The position numbers were made by a program, and so were the translations under genes. Shown one piece after another: positions 29,057-40,800 of a stretch of 42,787 bases of DNA. The stretch spans positions 1-42,787 of the IMG/VR virus record IMGVR_UViG_3300037189_011503. The stretch is one strand, 5' to 3'. Below the pieces are notes generated by a model that was given only the letters and a program-made list of their open reading frames with translations, did not search any database and was not told where the DNA came from. How positions within the stretch are numbered: the first letter of the stretch is position 1; each line of letters begins with the position of its first letter. The DNA is from a virus.

Positions 29057-31608
29057 GTTCGATCCTGCGCCCATCTTTTGCCGGCGGTGAATTGTCGCCT
29101 TCGCTTTATGCGCGGGTCGATTTAGCCAAGTATCAAAGCGGCCTGGCGCTGGCGCGCAATTTCTTTGTGCAAGCCCATGGCGGCGCGTCTAACCGGGCGG
29201 GTTTGCGCTATGCGGGCGAGGTCAAGGCTTCCGCCACGGCGGGCCGGCTGGTCCCGTTCCAGTTCAACACCACCGACACTTACGTCCTGGAGTTCGGGCA
29301 GGAGATCATGCGCGTCATCAAGAATGGCGGCTATGTGCTTGAGGCTGACAAGGCAATCTCGGGCATCACCCAGGCCAGCCCTGGCGTCTTCACGACCACG
29401 GCAGCGCATGGGTTCTCGACGGGCGAGGAGGTCTATCTCGAGGACATTGTCGGCATGACGCCGCTGAACAAGCGTAGCGCGATCGTGACGGTCTTGAGTG
29501 CAACGACCTACTCCCTGACCGGGCGCGATGGCGTGGCGATCAGCACTGCGGCATATCCGGCTTATGTGTCGGGCGGGAACGTGGCGCGCATTTATCAGAT
29601 TGCGACCCCCTACGTGGCGGCGGACCTGCCGCTGCTGAAGTTCGTGCAAAGCGCGGACGTGATGACCCTGACCCATCCGTCCTATGCGCCGCGCGACCTG
29701 ACCCGCACGGGGGACGCGGCATGGACTCTGACGGCCATCACTTTTGCGCCTGCTATTGCGGCGCCAGGCGCTCCGACTGTCACGCCCCGCACCACGGGCT
29801 CGACGACCTATTCCTATGTGGTGACGGCGATCGGGGCGGGGGGCGAGGAGTCCTTAGCCTCGGCGGCCACCGCGATTGCAAACGGCAACGCGGCGGCGAG
29901 CAACGATGTGAGCTGGCCTGCGGTCGCGGGCGCGGTGTCGTATGTGGTCTATAAGCAGGGCAGCGCGCTTTATGGCTTTGCTGGGCGCGCGACCGGCACG
30001 ACCTTCTGGGACAACAACATCAAGCCGGACGAGAGCGACACGCCGCAAGTGGCGGCTAATCCCTTCCCGAGCGCGGGCAATTATCCCGGCTGCGTGACCT
30101 ATCACGAGGAGCGCAAGATCTACGGGCGGACCAATGCCAAGCGCCAGACGCTTTTCTTCAGCCAGCCTGGCGCCTACAATAATTTCGGCACCTCGACCCC
30201 CACCAAAGATGATGATGCGATTGAATCGTCCTTGGTGTCGCGGCAGGTGCATGAAATCCGCGCGCTGCTGTCGCTTGGCAGCTTGGTGGTGATGACCTCT
30301 GGCGGCGAATGGCTGGCCAAGCCTGGGGGGCAGTCTGACGCGATTACCCCTTACTCGCTGGTGGTGAGGCCGCAAAGCTATCGGGGCGTGTCGGACGTGC
30401 CGCCGATCGTGGTCGGCAACATGGCGCTTTACGTCCAGGACCGCGGGCAGATCGTGCGCGATCTTGGCTACAAATACGAGGTGGACAGCTACACGGGCGA
30501 TGACCTGACGCTGCTGTGCCGGCATCTGTTTGAAGGGAGGACGGTGAAAGAATGGGGATACTCGCAGGCACCTTACTCGATCGTGTGGTGCGTCATGTCG
30601 GATGGCGCGCTGCTTTCGCTCACCTACCTGCGCGAGCACGAGGTTTGGGCATGGTCCCGCCACGATACGGACGGGGATTTCGAGAGCGTGGCGGTGGTGT
30701 CGGAAGGCTCGGAAGACGTGGCTTATTTCATTGTGCGGCGCGTCATCAACGGGCAGGTGCGGCGCTACGTCGAGCGCATGGCATCGCGCCAAGTGTACAA
30801 TGTGCAGGATTCCTTCTTCGTCGATGCGGGCTTGAGCTTCGACAATCCAGTTGCGATCTTGGCCATTACCTCGGCGAATCCGGCGGCGGTGACGACGACG
30901 ACCCCGCATGGCCTGACGACCGGCGACCTGGTGGACATTGAAGGCGCGCAATCTTTCAACCCGCTCTATCCCCTGACCTCGGACGACCGACTGGTGGCAC
31001 ATGCCACGGCGGGGCAGCGCTATCAGGTGACGGTGACAGGGGCCAATGCCTTCACCCTGCGCGACTACCTGACGGGCGCAGCGGTCAATGGCTTGGCTTG
31101 GGTGGCGTGGGGGCGCGGCGGCAACGTGCGCAAGGCTTTGACTGTGTTCCAGGGGCTAGAGCATCTAAACGGAAAGGCAGTCTCGATCCTCGCCAATGGC
31201 GACGTGCAGCCGGCGCAGACCGTGGTCAACGGCTCCGTGACGCTGGTGAGGGCCGCCTCGCGCGTGCATGTGGGTCTGCCGTATTTCTGTGACCTGAAGA
31301 CGCTGGCGATCGATGCTGGGCCGGGTTCGGGTGGCACCATCCAGGGGCGCAAGAAGGTGATCCCGTATGTGACGGTGCGGATGGAGCGCACGCGCGGCCT
31401 GTCTGCCGGGCCAAGGGAAGACAAGCAGGTCGAGATGAAGCAGGGGCCTGGCGCTTATAACACCCCGACCGGGCTTTACACTGGAGACTACAAGCTCTCA
31501 GTGCCGGGCGATTGGTCAACCGGCGGGCAGTTGTTCTTCCGGCAATCTTACCCCCTGCCGGCGACCATCCTGGGCTTGATCCCGGAGGTGCAGCTTGGCC
31601 AGCACTGA
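29053..31608 (+). CDS. Tail nozzle protein (gp12/TTPB-like) with two FCCH-like modules
   Basis: An 851-residue protein. It opens with SILRPSFAGGELSPSLYARV and NFFVQAHGGASNRAGLRYAG, the standard beginning of podoviral tail nozzle proteins. Two FCCH-like inserts are seen at ~102-175 (PGVFTTTAAHGFSTGEEVYL) and ~600-680 (AAVTTTTPHGLTTGDLVDIE). Between them is a fibronectin-like stretch (APTVTPRTTGSTTYSYVVTA). It should form the hexameric tube tip that carries the tailspike. The start is in ATGA overlap with the adaptor. Confidence 0.88.
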   Translation: MSSILRPSFAGGELSPSLYARVDLAKYQSGLALARNFFVQAHGGASNRAGLRYAGEVKASATAGRLVPFQFNTTDTYVLEFGQEIMRVIKNGGYVLEADKAISGITQASPGVFTTTAAHGFSTGEEVYLEDIVGMTPLNKRSAIVTVLSATTYSLTGRDGVAISTAAYPAYVSGGNVARIYQIATPYVAADLPLLKFVQSADVMTLTHPSYAPRDLTRTGDAAWTLTAITFAPAIAAPGAPTVTPRTTGSTTYSYVVTAIGAGGEESLASAATAIANGNAAASNDVSWPAVAGAVSYVVYKQGSALYGFAGRATGTTFWDNNIKPDESDTPQVAANPFPSAGNYPGCVTYHEERKIYGRTNAKRQTLFFSQPGAYNNFGTSTPTKDDDAIESSLVSRQVHEIRALLSLGSLVVMTSGGEWLAKPGGQSDAITPYSLVVRPQSYRGVSDVPPIVVGNMALYVQDRGQIVRDLGYKYEVDSYTGDDLTLLCRHLFEGRTVKEWGYSQAPYSIVWCVMSDGALLSLTYLREHEVWAWSRHDTDGDFESVAVVSEGSEDVAYFIVRRVINGQVRRYVERMASRQVYNVQDSFFVDAGLSFDNPVAILAITSANPAAVTTTTPHGLTTGDLVDIEGAQSFNPLYPLTSDDRLVAHATAGQRYQVTVTGANAFTLRDYLTGAAVNGLAWVAWGRGGNVRKALTVFQGLEHLNGKAVSILANGDVQPAQTVVNGSVTLVRAASRVHVGLPYFCDLKTLAIDAGPGSGGTIQGRKKVIPYVTVRMERTRGLSAGPREDKQVEMKQGPGAYNTPTGLYTGDYKLSVPGDWSTGGQLFFRQSYPLPATILGLIPEVQLGQH

Positions 31609-32065
31609 GATACGCGCGGCGCGTATGGAAGACGTGCCAGGCATTGCTGCGCGCATGCGTGAGGCTGATCGGCGCGAGTTGTGGGCGAGCTCCCTTTCGA
31701 CGCCAGAAGATGCCCTAGCGCGGTCGCTTGAGCATTCCGCAATGGCATGGACGGCAGAGATTGATGGCGAGCCCGAGATTATGTTTGGGGTAGCGCCGAT
31801 GTCGCTTTTGGGACATAATGGGTCGGCCTGGTTACTTGCTACTCCAGAGCTTGTGAAAATCGCAAGGTTCTTTGTGGTCAAGAGTCGGATCTATGTCCGG
31901 CGCATGCTGGAGGTGTTCCCGGTGGTGATCAATTTTGTGGACCAGCGCAATGCGGTGTCGCTCCGATGGCTGCGGTGGCTTGGCGCAAGGTTTGGTGCGC
32001 CTCAGCCCTATGGCGTTCTGGGCCTGCCCTTTGTCCCGTTTGAGATGAGGCGCGGCGATGTGTGA
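31595..32065 (+). CDS. gp13-like internal virion protein (acetyltransferase-fold)
   Basis: A 156-residue protein resembling T7 gp13-like proteins with a GNAT-type fold (EIRAARMEDVPGIAARMREA, ending with RWLRWLGARFGAPQPYGVLG). Start is TTG 31595 with GGAGG 6 bp upstream; the next ATG (31625) would cut off the first conserved strand. In T7, gp13 is needed for virion assembly though it is hardly kept in the particle. No obvious acetyl-CoA signature is visible. Confidence 0.75.
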   Translation: MASTEIRAARMEDVPGIAARMREADRRELWASSLSTPEDALARSLEHSAMAWTAEIDGEPEIMFGVAPMSLLGHNGSAWLLATPELVKIARFFVVKSRIYVRRMLEVFPVVINFVDQRNAVSLRWLRWLGARFGAPQPYGVLGLPFVPFEMRRGDV

Positions 32066-32582
32066 GCTTGCAACGATTGCTGTGGCGGCGACGATGGCGT
32101 CTAGCGCTATTGGCGCGTTCGGCCAGATTCAGGCCGGCCAGGCGGCAAAGCAGGCGGGCGATTACAATGCGGCCATCGCGCGCAACAACCAGATCATAGC
32201 CGAGCGCGCGGCGGTCGATGCTGAGACGCGCGGCGATATTGCTGCCGATGAGCAGCGCCGCAAGACAGCCCGGATTGCGGGGGCGCAGCGCGCGGCCTTT
32301 GGGTCTTCCGGGTTGGCGATTGATAGCGCGACCTCGATGGACATTCTGGGCGACACGGCGGCCTTTGGTGAGCTCGATGCCTTGACTATCAAAAGCAACG
32401 CACAGCGCGAGGCTTACGGCTACCGCGTCCAAGGGATGAATTACCAGGCGGAAGAAGCTATGTCTCGCGTGCGCGGGAAGAACGCGAACACCGCGGCGCA
32501 GATCAGCGCGGCGTCCACCTTGATCGGCGGGGCTGCATCCGGCGGCGATCGGTGGATGTCATACAACCGGCCGGTGCGCTGA
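32058..32582 (+). CDS. gp14-like internal virion protein
   Basis: A 174-residue protein: a short hydrophobic/Ala-rich N-terminus (TIAVAATMASSAIGAFGQIQ), then helical QAKQ-type sequence (QAKQAGDYNAAIARNNQ is close to its QAAKQAGDYNAAIARNNQII), and AFGSSGLAIDSATSMDILGD. These are the usual marks of T7 gp14-type internal core proteins. On infection it should be ejected and form the outer-membrane part of the DNA channel. It overlaps the gp13-like gene by 8 bp. Confidence 0.85.
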   Translation: MCELATIAVAATMASSAIGAFGQIQAGQAAKQAGDYNAAIARNNQIIAERAAVDAETRGDIAADEQRRKTARIAGAQRAAFGSSGLAIDSATSMDILGDTAAFGELDALTIKSNAQREAYGYRVQGMNYQAEEAMSRVRGKNANTAAQISAASTLIGGAASGGDRWMSYNRPVR

Positions 32583-32584
32583 CC

Positions 32585-34819
32585 GTGCCGCGGGTTCCAT
32601 CCTATCCAGGTCAGACGGTGATGCCGCAAGCGGTGCCGCAACCGTTCCAGCGCATCCAGGCATCGCCGGCTGATTTCGGGGGGCAGATCGGGGAAGCCGT
32701 CGCCCAAGGCGGCGCGCGTGTGGCCAATGCCACAGACCGCCTTGCCGGGCGCGCAATCGAGATGAAGCGCGAGGATGATGCGCTGAAGGTCGAGCAGGCT
32801 TTTGCCGGCTGGTCGGATCGCGAGCGCATGTTCCTGCATGACCCCGAGCGCGGCATTTATACCCGGCGCGGCAGCAATGCGGTCACGGCCTATGATGAGT
32901 CGTCGAAGTGGTGGGACGAGTCCGCCAAGACGACCATCGAGGGGCTGGAGAACCCGAACCAGCAGCGGTTGATGCAGTCCATGCTGGCGCGGCGGCGCGA
33001 TGCTGCGCTTGACGGGGTGGCCCGGCACGCTGCGCGCGAGCGCCAGACCGCCATGGGCGAGACCTGGACCGCAAGGCTGCGGGGCATTGAGCAAGACGCG
33101 GCGGCTTCCTTCAACGATGAAGGTAAGATCAACGCCCTGTTGCAGGAAGCCGATGGCGGCACGGTGTTCTGGGGGCGGAGGCAGGGGCTGTCAGAGGACG
33201 GCATCGCCTTGTCGCGGCGCGCGGCGCGGTCGTCTATCCGGGCTTCTGTGGTTCAACGTATGGCGGAAACGGACCCCATTGCGGCCAAAGATTACCTAGA
33301 CAAACACCGGGAGGAGATTGACGGCACCACGCAGGCGCAGCTTGATCGGTCCCTGCGGGCAGGCGTGACGCAGCGCACAGCTTTGAACGCGGTGAATGAG
33401 GTTATGCCTCGGCCCGGCGAGCCGATTGCTCCGGGGAATGATTTTGACAGCCTTGCCAATGCGGTCGAGCGCGAAGAAAGCCGCGGGCGGCCCGGGGCGG
33501 TTTCGCGGGTTGGCGCGCGTGGCGTCATGCAGCTTATGCCAGGCACGGCGCGCATGATGCACGACCGGCTGTTTCCTGGTCAGCCGTATAATGAAGCTCG
33601 GCTTACCTCGGCTAAGCCGGAAGATGTGGCCTATAACCGGACCCTTGGGCGGGCTTACCTGAATGACATGCTCGTACGGTATGGCGGCAACCGCACGCTC
33701 GCGCTGGCGGCCTATAACGCCGGGCCGGGCCGGGTGGATACATGGCTTGGGAGCCTGGGCGATCCTCGGGAAGGCGCAATTTCTGATGGGGAATGGGCGG
33801 CAAGAATTCCCTTTGCTGAGACCCGCAATTATGTAGGCAAGGTTCTCGGCGGTGAGACAGGGCGCGAGGAGCGCGTCCAGGGCTCCCTGATGCAACGACG
33901 CGAGGAGCTACGGCGCAACCTGGCCGGACAGCCTCCTGAGGTGCTGGAGCGGGCCGAGGCGCTTCTGGCGAATGAGTTCTCGCAGCGGCGCGCGGCGGAG
34001 GATGACCTGCGCAACACGGTTCTGCGTGAAGTGCGCGAGTCGGTCTATCGCGATCGCAATTTCAACACCCTGACACCGGACCAGCTTGCGGTGCTGGATG
34101 AGAACCCGATCGAGAAGGACCGGCTCGAGCGCTATGTTGCGCAGCGCGGGCAGGTCCAGACCGACCAGGGCACCTATGCGCGTTTGTCCATGATGGAGCC
34201 GGACGAGTTTGATTCTGTGGATCTGATGGACCCTCAGTTTCGCACGAACCTGTCCGAGACGGATTGGAAGCGGTTTGTCGATCAGCAGCGGGCGCTGCGC
34301 AATTCGACCGACCGGAGTGCGGCGAGTGCGGAGCGGGCGGGGCAGCGCAACCGGACGCAGGTTGTGGCGACCGCTTTGCGGGAGGCAGGGATTGACCCAA
34401 CGCCAGCAGACACGAACCGAACAGCAAGCGCGCGTGTCGCCTCATTTAACCGGGCGTTTGATGACCGGCTGGCGGCATGGCAGGCGGAAAACCGCGGCAA
34501 GCGTCCGACTGGGCAGGATCTTCAGCGCATTGCCGATGAGCTTTTGATCCAGGGCAAGGTGCAAGGCTCAGGGTGGTTGATTGACGATAGCCGTCGCGCG
34601 TTTGAATTGCGCGACCAGACCGAGCGCGATCGGTTCCGCCTTAATGACCTTTCGGACCCCGTGCAGCGGGCGCGGGTGTCGCGCGTGACCGGGATGCCTC
34701 CTGAGCAGGTGGAAAGCGCGGCACGCTCCCTGACGGCAAACAGGATCGACGTGACGGTTGAGAACCTGGCGAGGGTCTGGCGCCTTGCCCAAGAAGAACG
34801 CGAAAGGGCGGCTCGATGA
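32585..34819 (+). CDS. Internal virion protein with lytic transglycosylase domain
   Basis: A 744-residue protein. The N-terminus (RVPSYPGQTVMPQAVP) is typical of podoviral ejection proteins of this group. An SLT-type lytic transglycosylase sits at ~290-395: EREESRGRPG with the catalytic Glu near 297-298, GVMQLMPGTA near 313, and AYNAGPGRV near 376. The remainder is helical. It should open the cell wall locally during DNA ejection. GTG 32585 is chosen from the usual RVPSY start; ATG 32552 is an alternative. Its stop overlaps the giant gene start (ATGA). Confidence 0.85.
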   Translation: MPRVPSYPGQTVMPQAVPQPFQRIQASPADFGGQIGEAVAQGGARVANATDRLAGRAIEMKREDDALKVEQAFAGWSDRERMFLHDPERGIYTRRGSNAVTAYDESSKWWDESAKTTIEGLENPNQQRLMQSMLARRRDAALDGVARHAARERQTAMGETWTARLRGIEQDAAASFNDEGKINALLQEADGGTVFWGRRQGLSEDGIALSRRAARSSIRASVVQRMAETDPIAAKDYLDKHREEIDGTTQAQLDRSLRAGVTQRTALNAVNEVMPRPGEPIAPGNDFDSLANAVEREESRGRPGAVSRVGARGVMQLMPGTARMMHDRLFPGQPYNEARLTSAKPEDVAYNRTLGRAYLNDMLVRYGGNRTLALAAYNAGPGRVDTWLGSLGDPREGAISDGEWAARIPFAETRNYVGKVLGGETGREERVQGSLMQRREELRRNLAGQPPEVLERAEALLANEFSQRRAAEDDLRNTVLREVRESVYRDRNFNTLTPDQLAVLDENPIEKDRLERYVAQRGQVQTDQGTYARLSMMEPDEFDSVDLMDPQFRTNLSETDWKRFVDQQRALRNSTDRSAASAERAGQRNRTQVVATALREAGIDPTPADTNRTASARVASFNRAFDDRLAAWQAENRGKRPTGQDLQRIADELLIQGKVQGSGWLIDDSRRAFELRDQTERDRFRLNDLSDPVQRARVSRVTGMPPEQVESAARSLTANRIDVTVENLARVWRLAQEERERAAR

Positions 34820-37800
34820 GTGATGTTTTTGGTGCGGCGGCAACGAGGCTCAAGTCCGAGCTTCAGCAGGGGGCTGATGTTCGCCCGCCGACCGAAAACG
34901 ACCTTGCCAGCGCTGCCCGCCGGGTTCGCCAAGAGCAAGACGCCGCGCGCCTGCGCGAGTCGGCAACGGCCGCGCAAGGCTCTAATCCTGACACGGCAGC
35001 GCGGGCCTTGCGCCTTGGCCAAGAGACCGGCCTGCCGCCGGCGGTGGTCGAGCGCAACATGCCAGAGGTCGAGCGCCAGGCTGAATTGAGCCGGATCGAA
35101 GGTGTCTCGTATGACGAGTACATGGCCAATTATTTCGCCAATGCGGAAAACTACCGGATCGCCCGCGATGACATTGACACGCTAGGCGGGATCAGCAAGG
35201 CGCTAAGATTCACGGGAAACATCGCCCGGGCGGTTCCTGGTGGCGCGGTCGGCGGCGCGGGCTCTGCGGTGTCTGGTGCGGGTTCATTCTATGACGCCTT
35301 GACGCGCAATTATGTGGGCCGCCCGATCGATGCGGCCATGGGCGCGCTCGGGCTTGGGAGCCTTCAGGATTACAACCGCGAGGTTCCGTGGTGGATGGTG
35401 CCATCGGAAATCTTTCGGCGTGGCGGCGGCGCGATCAAAGAGATTGGCCGGGCGATTGACCCGCCGGTTGCCGAGCAGAACATCGCGACGGACATTGCCG
35501 GCGGTGTTGGTCAGCTTGGGTTCCAGATCGCGGCGGCGATCGTGTCAGGCGGCACGGTGACGCTACCGATGCTTCTGGCCCAGGGCGCCGATCAGCAAGC
35601 GGAGCGGTTGGAGCGTCAAGGCAAATACGGCACGGCTCAGGGTGATGCGGCGATCATCGCGGGTTCGGCGGTCACAGGCCTGACGGAAAAGCTCGGGCTT
35701 GATTTCATTATGCGCAAGCTGCCGCAAGCGGCCCGCGATGGGATCATGCGCCGCTTGCAGGACGTGGCGGTGAGCGCCGGGGCGGAGGCTGCGCAGGAGG
35801 TCATCGAGGGCATCCTGCAAAACGTGGTTGAGTACGCCTTCTACAACCCCGACGCGGAAATCTTTCAGGACTTCAGCCGCGAGGCGATTGCTGCGGGCGG
35901 TGCGGCCGCGATCGTGCGGTCTATCCTTCTGGCGGCTTCAGGCGGTCGAGCTTCGGCCCGGCGCCGGGAAGACGGCGAGCGCGCGGTCCAGGAGAGCGAG
36001 GCGCTTAAGCAGGTCAACGCCCTGGCCGAGGAGTCCAAGCTGCGCGAGCGCAACCCGGACAAGTTCCGCGAGTTCGTGCGCGGCCTGGTGGAGCCCGATC
36101 GGTCGGTCGAGATTGATGCCGAGACCGCGGTGACGCTGTTCCAGTCCGAGCCTGACCTGACGCAATTCCTCTCGCCGGAGGAAGCCGAGCGGGTGGCTGG
36201 CGAGGTCGCCCTGGCCCGTGAGATTGGGTCTGACGTGCGCATGCCCTTGGGCACCTTTGTCAGCGCGTTTGTGGGCCATCCGCAATTCGACACACTGGCG
36301 GAGAACGTGCGCCTGACGGAAGACGGCCCGACTGCGCGCGAGGCGTCCATGACGCCGGAAAGGCTCGAGCGCGAGGTCGGCCTGTTGCGAGAGGAGGTCG
36401 GCACGGTCGCGCGCCAGCAGGAGGCGACCCGGCAGATTTACGACGACATCTTCGCCAAGCTGAAGGCGGCGGGGCAGGACGACCTGTCTTCGACCAAATA
36501 CGCAGCGATCTTTACCGCGCGCCTGCGGACTCGTGCGGAGCGCCTAGGGCGGGATGCTCTGGAGCTCTACGCCGAGAATGCGCCGATCATTCAGCGCCAG
36601 TTCCAGGGGCCGCGCATCCGCCTGGCTCGCCTGGGTGTTCCTGCCGAGCCTGAGTATGTGTCGAAGGTCATGCCTTCGGGGCTGAAGCGAACGCTCGAGG
36701 ACGCGCGCAAGGGCGTGAAGCTGCGCACCCGTAGCATGACCTCGTTTTTGGTCAGCCTGGGCGGCATGCGGGACGATGGCGGCGAGCTCAAGGCGATCAT
36801 GGGCAGCTATCGCGCCATGCCCGGCCTGGTGAACAATCAGACCCGGCGCCGGACCCCTGACGGCAGGGGGTGGATGGGCGGCATGGCGCTGGATATGGCC
36901 CATATCGCGGCGATCGAGGAAGGCTATATGTCGGAGGACTCGACGCTCGACGAGTTCCTTGAGGTGCTGTCGGATGATGTGAACAAGCGCGTCATCAATT
37001 ACGGCGCGAATGAAGATTTCGAGGGGCAGGAGCGCCAATCGGCGGCGCAAGAGCTAGAGCGCGAGCTTGAGGCGCTGGGCATGTCCGTGCGTGATCCCGA
37101 CGATAAGATCGCGCAAGCGCTGGGCATTGATCCCGAGATGGCGACGGCGACCCTGGAAGACCTGGAGGCGCTGGATCGCATGCGGTTCCGTGGCGCCGAG
37201 GCTCCGGCGCTTGGGCCGGCGGAAGATCCGAATACCCGGACGCTGGATCAGGGCGCCATCCCAGACCCGCGCGAAACGCTGCGCCAATACTCAGGCGGCA
37301 CCAGTGTCACGCAGGACGGGTTTCTTGATCTGTCGGATCAGGCGGATGACCTTCTTGACGCTGTCCGTGATGCGCAATCCACCTCCATGGCGGAAAAGGT
37401 TGCTGATGATTGGGTAGTTGCGCGCGGCAAGAAAACCAACCTAGAGCACTTGGTCGCCTTTGATCGGGATGGCGGGCTGATCGCTGTCGGGCGCGGGGAA
37501 AAGCATCGCGTCTCATTCCCCAGAACCATATTGAAGGCCGGGTTTGATAAGGCAATCGGCTACGCAACGCACAATCACCCCGGCAACGGCGGGTTTAGCG
37601 TTGCTGATCTTGGTGCATCTATTGAGTACGGCACGGACATCACGGCAATGGGGCATGGTGGCGCCATTGTCAGCGGAAGGGCCGGCCCTACCTTAATGGG
37701 GAAAGACCTGCCGATTGGGTTTGCTGGTAACGTCACGGCGGAAGTGGAAGCTCCTGTCCGCGCGTATATCCAGGGGCTGGTTAATGAAGGCCGGATTTCA

Positions 37801-40800
37801 GTCAATCAAGCCATAATGGCGCACTCCCATGTAGTAGATATTTTCAGGCACCGCTATGGGCTTATTGACCTGCGATCAAATGGCCTGCAGTTTATCACTA
37901 ACGCAGGGTTTGATATTGAGGCAATTATCCGCGCTGTAGATGAAAGGGTAGCAGATGTCCTTGTACGAAATAAACTCAACGTCCCCGCTGTCCGAGATTT
38001 TGCAGGAGATCAAGCGCCTGGAGGCTCTTTCCGACCCGAACCGGGGCGAGGTAGAGCAGTTGGCGTACCTCAAGGCAATAGCGCAGGAGCGCGACGGTCA
38101 GGAAGAAATTTACCGGGAACCGACCCCCGCCAGCTAGCGCTCCTTGAGGGGGGCGACGGGCGGATTTTGAATCAGCCTGTCTGGCATGGTTCGCCGCATG
38201 TGTTTGATCGGTTTTCGCTCAGCAAGATTGGCACAGGCGAAGGCGCGCAGGCGTTTGGGTGGGGCCTGTATTTTGCGAGCAGCGAGGCTGTGGCGCGGTC
38301 GTATCGGGATGCTCTTTCAACCCGGACGCCATTGTATAAAGGCAAGCCGCTGGGTGAAGTTGATATTGCCGATGAATTGCAGTTTGCGATTATTTCAAAC
38401 ATAATGAATTACGGCGATGATCCTTTTTCTGCAGCCGATAGATTTTTCAAAAACATGCCCAGCCAAGAATTGTTGGAGATGGGCGTCACACCATATTCGT
38501 GGGCTGAAGTGCGCGCTGCGCGAGACGCGGTGAGCAAAGACTTCTCATTTGATAAAAGTGATGGACGGCTCTACAAGGTAGATATCCCAGAAGACAATGA
38601 ATATCTGCTTTGGGACAGGCCATTAAGCGAGCAGCCTGAAGGTGTGCGCGAAAAAATAAAGGGCTTGTTGCGGTCGGATTTAACTGAAGACGATAAAGCG
38701 CTTTATGAGCTTTTGGATGGGCTTAGTGCTGATTTTGATGAGGCCGTTGATTTTGCCATGGAGCAAACGGGCCAAGTGTTCTATCGGCAGCTATCTGCCC
38801 GCTTGAAAGGCGACAAGGCCGCCTCATTGGCTTTGCACGATGCTGGTATTCCCGGCCTTAAGTATCTTGATGGGAGCACTCGCGCAACGGCAGACGGCGA
38901 AATTCTTGGCGTTGAAAACCGAGATGGCCAATGGTTTGCGCGGATTAAAAAATATGGCAATGCGCTAATCGCTGGGGCTCCCACAGACATCATAACAAAG
39001 AGCAAAGGTTACAAAACAGAAGAAGAAGCAAGGGCGTGGGCAGAGGGGCAAATCAAGGCAGGCTCTTTTAACTACGTTCTGTTTGATGAGAACCGCGTTG
39101 CAATCATGGAGTTTTTCCAGCGCCAAGAGACTGGCCCGCGTGGCTCGATCCAGTTTCTGCCCAATGGCCAGACGATCATCAACCTGACAGAAAAGGCGGA
39201 CCTGTCCACCTTCCTGCACGAGATGTCGCACGGCTGGCTTGAGGAAATGAAGGCGGATGCGCAGAGCCCTGGAGCGCCCGCGCAGATCGTCGAGGATTGG
39301 CAGCGCATCGCGGCCTATCTGGGCATCGACCCGGGTGTGGATTTCATCCCGACCGAGGCGCATGAGACCTTCGCCCGCACGGGTGAGGCGTACTTTATGG
39401 AGGGCAAGGCCCCGAGCCTGGAGCTTTCCGGCGCGTTCGAGCGGTTCAAGGCATGGATGGTGCGCATCTATCGCACGCTCACCGAGCTTCGCGTCCCGAT
39501 CAATGACGAGATCAGGGGCGTGTTTGACCGGATGCTGGCGACGGACGACGAGATCGAGGCGGCCAAGAACCAGTTCAAGTTCCAGGGTCTGTTCGCGCTG
39601 GCCAAGGACGCCGGCATGACCGATGCCGAGTTCCGCAAGTACCAAGACCTGGCCGCCAAAGCGCGTTTGCAGGCCGAGCAGCAAGTGCTGGCCATGCTCC
39701 AGGCGGATGAGCGCAAGGCGCAGCGGGAGGAGTACCGCGAGGCGCGCGAGGGCATCACGGCCGAGGTCGAGGCGCAGGTCAGGAGCGAGCCGGTCTATCA
39801 GGCGATCACGATGCTGGCCAAGGGCGAGATGCCGGACGGCACCACGCTTGACACGCCGATGAAGCTCGACCGCGCCATGCTGCGGGAGGCCTATGGCAGG
39901 CGCATTGCGAATGTGCTGCCGCGTGGCGTGACGGGCGACAAGGGTGTATCGCCTGACCTGGTGGCGCCCATGTTCGGCTTCACCTCCGGCGATGAGATGA
40001 TCCAGGCCATGCGTGCCGCGCCGTCGCAGGCGCGCGAGGTCCAGCGCCGGGTGCAGGAGCGGCTGAAGGAGCAATTCCCCAACCCGGTCGATGATGGCCG
40101 GGCGGCGGAGGAGGCTATCGCCGCGCTGCACAACGATGCGCAGATGCAGGTGCTGGAGGCTGAGTTCAAGGCGCTGCAACGCTTGGGCGCCGGCAAGCTG
40201 GTCGATGCCGCGGTGCGCCGGAGCGCGGGGCAGGGCGAGCAGGCGGCGGATGCCACGGGGCCAGAGGCGCGGGCCGAGGCAGCTATGGGAGCGCAACGTC
40301 GGGCGTCTGAGGCGCGGTTGGGTCGGGAGAAGGTTAGGGTAGCGGTGGACTCGCTGCGGGCTGACAGGAAGGCGATCGAGCGGGCGGCGGATGCGGTCAT
40401 TGGGGAGACCAAGGTCAACGACCTGCTGAACACCCAGAAGTGGCGCCGTGCCGAGCGGGCGTCTGCCAATGCGGTGATCGATGCTGTGGCGGGGCGCGAT
40501 TGGCCGGCGGCGGCCTGGCACCAGAGGCAGCGCATTATCAATGCGCACATGGTCCGGCGGTCCATGGAGGCGCGCAAGGATATCGAGAAGGCGATCGCCC
40601 GGTTCGACAAATACATGAGCCGGAAGCCTGGCCCGATTGACCCGGACTATCTTGACAAGGTTCGCACGATCCTGGGCGCGTATCAGTTCGGGCCTCAATT
40701 GTCCGACCGGCGCCGCACGCTGCTGGAGATGAAGGCGCTGCTGTCCTGGCGCGATGCGCTGGCGGAGGACGAGCAGGCGAGGCTCGATATCCCGGCAGAG

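Noticed and set aside
29854-31002. 382-codon minus-strand frame opposite the nozzle gene
   Set aside because: Low-information Arg/His/Ala composition, shadow of a well-supported plus gene.
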